Origin: Selenomonadaceae bacterium
Lineage (GTDB): Bacteria > Bacillota > Negativicutes > Selenomonadales > Selenomonadaceae
Assembly: GCA_017515635.1 (NCBI GenBank)
Contig: JAFWFO010000024.1
Location: 29,650 to 93,649, forward strand
DNA length: 64,000 nt
Direction: 5' to 3'
Part shown: positions 63,640 through 64,000 of the stretch, one piece after another
Numbering within the stretch: the first letter of the stretch is position 1
How the letters are laid out: every line of letters begins with the position of its first letter
Translations under genes and position numbers: made by a program
Notes under the pieces: generated by a model
The model's database searches: none
The model's input: the letters and a program-made list of their open reading frames with translations, nothing else
Told to the model about the DNA's origin: nothing

Positions 63640-64000
63640 TCAGTTCCTCCTTGTGGTGCCTTTCAAAAGAATCGGTTCGCAAATTTCGCGGCAACGGTCG
63701 GCAATTCGTGAGCCGTTGAGATTTTGTCCGTCGCTGGCATTGTTCAAGCGGTAGGCAAGTTCGTCCGGTGAAAGGTTCGACGTGATGATTGTCTTGCCGG
63801 TCGGGTTGTCGTAGCGCATATCCAAAACCTTGCAGAGCGTTGAGCCTGCCCATTGGGTGGGCTTTTCCATTCCGAAATCGTCAAGCACAACCAGATTCGC
63901 CGCCTGCAGTTCGTCCAAAAGGTCAAGTTCCTTGCCGTTGCCGTTGAAAGTCGCTCTGATGTCGTCAAGCAAACTCGGTACCTTCGTGAACAGGACAGAC
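63640..64000 (-). CDS. DnaC-like helicase loader (partial, N-terminus beyond window)
   Basis: The frame runs off the right edge, so only the C-terminal part is present (about 120 residues). It reads SVLFTKVPSLLDDIRATF, then the Walker B region LVVLDDFGMEKPTQWAG, the sensor segment TIITSNLSPDELAYRL and the GSRIADRCREICEPILLKG motif with the arginine finger. This pattern is that of DnaC / IstB-type AAA+ proteins, which load the replicative helicase; phage and transposon relatives look the same, so the exact role is open. Downstream (63475-63640) no gene is visible apart from two short TTCCCGYCGTGACGC repeats. Confidence 0.85.
   Translation of the reverse strand, partial: SVLFTKVPSLLDDIRATFNGNGKELDLLDELQAANLVVLDDFGMEKPTQWAGSTLCKVLDMRYDNPTGKTIITSNLSPDELAYRLNNASDGQNLNGSRIADRCREICEPILLKGTTRRN

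Noticed and set aside
1..64000. CRISPR array
   Set aside because: The repeats seen are heptamers, protein modules or dispersed copies. None has the regular repeat-spacer pattern of a CRISPR array, and no cas-like gene is present.

Overview
The window looks like a chromosomal segment of an anaerobic, LPS-bearing Firmicute, most likely a member of the Negativicutes (Selenomonadales-like). This is inference. It rests on Firmicute gene orders (topA-trmFO-hslV-hslU; secG-esterase-rnr; valS-folC), a Rex redox repressor, strong AAGGAGG / GAGGTGA ribosome binding sites with frequent TTG and GTG starts, sodium-pump decarboxylase subunits (OadG/OadB type), an O-antigen-ligase-like protein in a Firmicute background, and cydAB. 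No rRNA, tRNA or CRISPR array was seen.

Layout. 1-5.1 kb: a four-gene operon of a reduced, motif-poor topoisomerase I, trmFO, hslV and hslU, closed by a terminator. 5.2-8.0 kb: a BspA-type leucine-rich-repeat protein convergent with tmcAL and a small conserved-looking gene. 8.2-9.8 kb: sodium-pump decarboxylase gamma- and beta-type subunits without alpha. 9.8-38.2 kb: one giant gene of about 9,356 codons, preceded by its own promoter, a heptamer repeat tract and a short leader ORF. It encodes a Thr/Asp/Gly-rich protein with a beta-helix-like N-terminus, about 30 degenerate modules of about 227 residues, a second repeat class, and an RTX-like C-terminus. 38.2-49.0 kb: a collinear block valS-folC-O-antigen ligase-rex-secG-esterase-acyltransferase-thioesterase-rnr. 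49.0-53.3 kb (minus strand): cydA, a coiled-coil membrane protein, cydB and a lone cydD. 53.3-57.0 kb: a possible MITE-like element, an unrecognised gene, a guanylate-kinase-like gene, cobS and a polysaccharide deacetylase lipoprotein. 57.1-62.2 kb: four tandem GT92-like glycosyltransferases with near-identical 5' ends. 62.3-64.0 kb (minus strand): three small exported Pro-rich proteins, a 33-residue membrane microprotein too short for ordinary gene calling, and a DnaC-like helicase loader cut by the window edge.

Functional theme. Housekeeping genes (translation, protein quality control, folate, cobalamin, RNA decay, bd oxidase) alternate with envelope genes: the giant surface or secreted protein, O-antigen ligase, acyltransferase, deacetylase, the glycosyltransferase array, the LRR protein and the exported peptides. 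Heptanucleotide tandem repeats recur across the window, twice inside coding sequence (folC and the esterase), where a change of one unit would shift the frame.

The strongest candidates for something undescribed are the giant modular protein with its unusual N-terminus, the degenerate TopA in the topA locus, the mosaic glycosyltransferase array, and the coding heptamer repeats. All family assignments come from reading motifs; no database search was possible.
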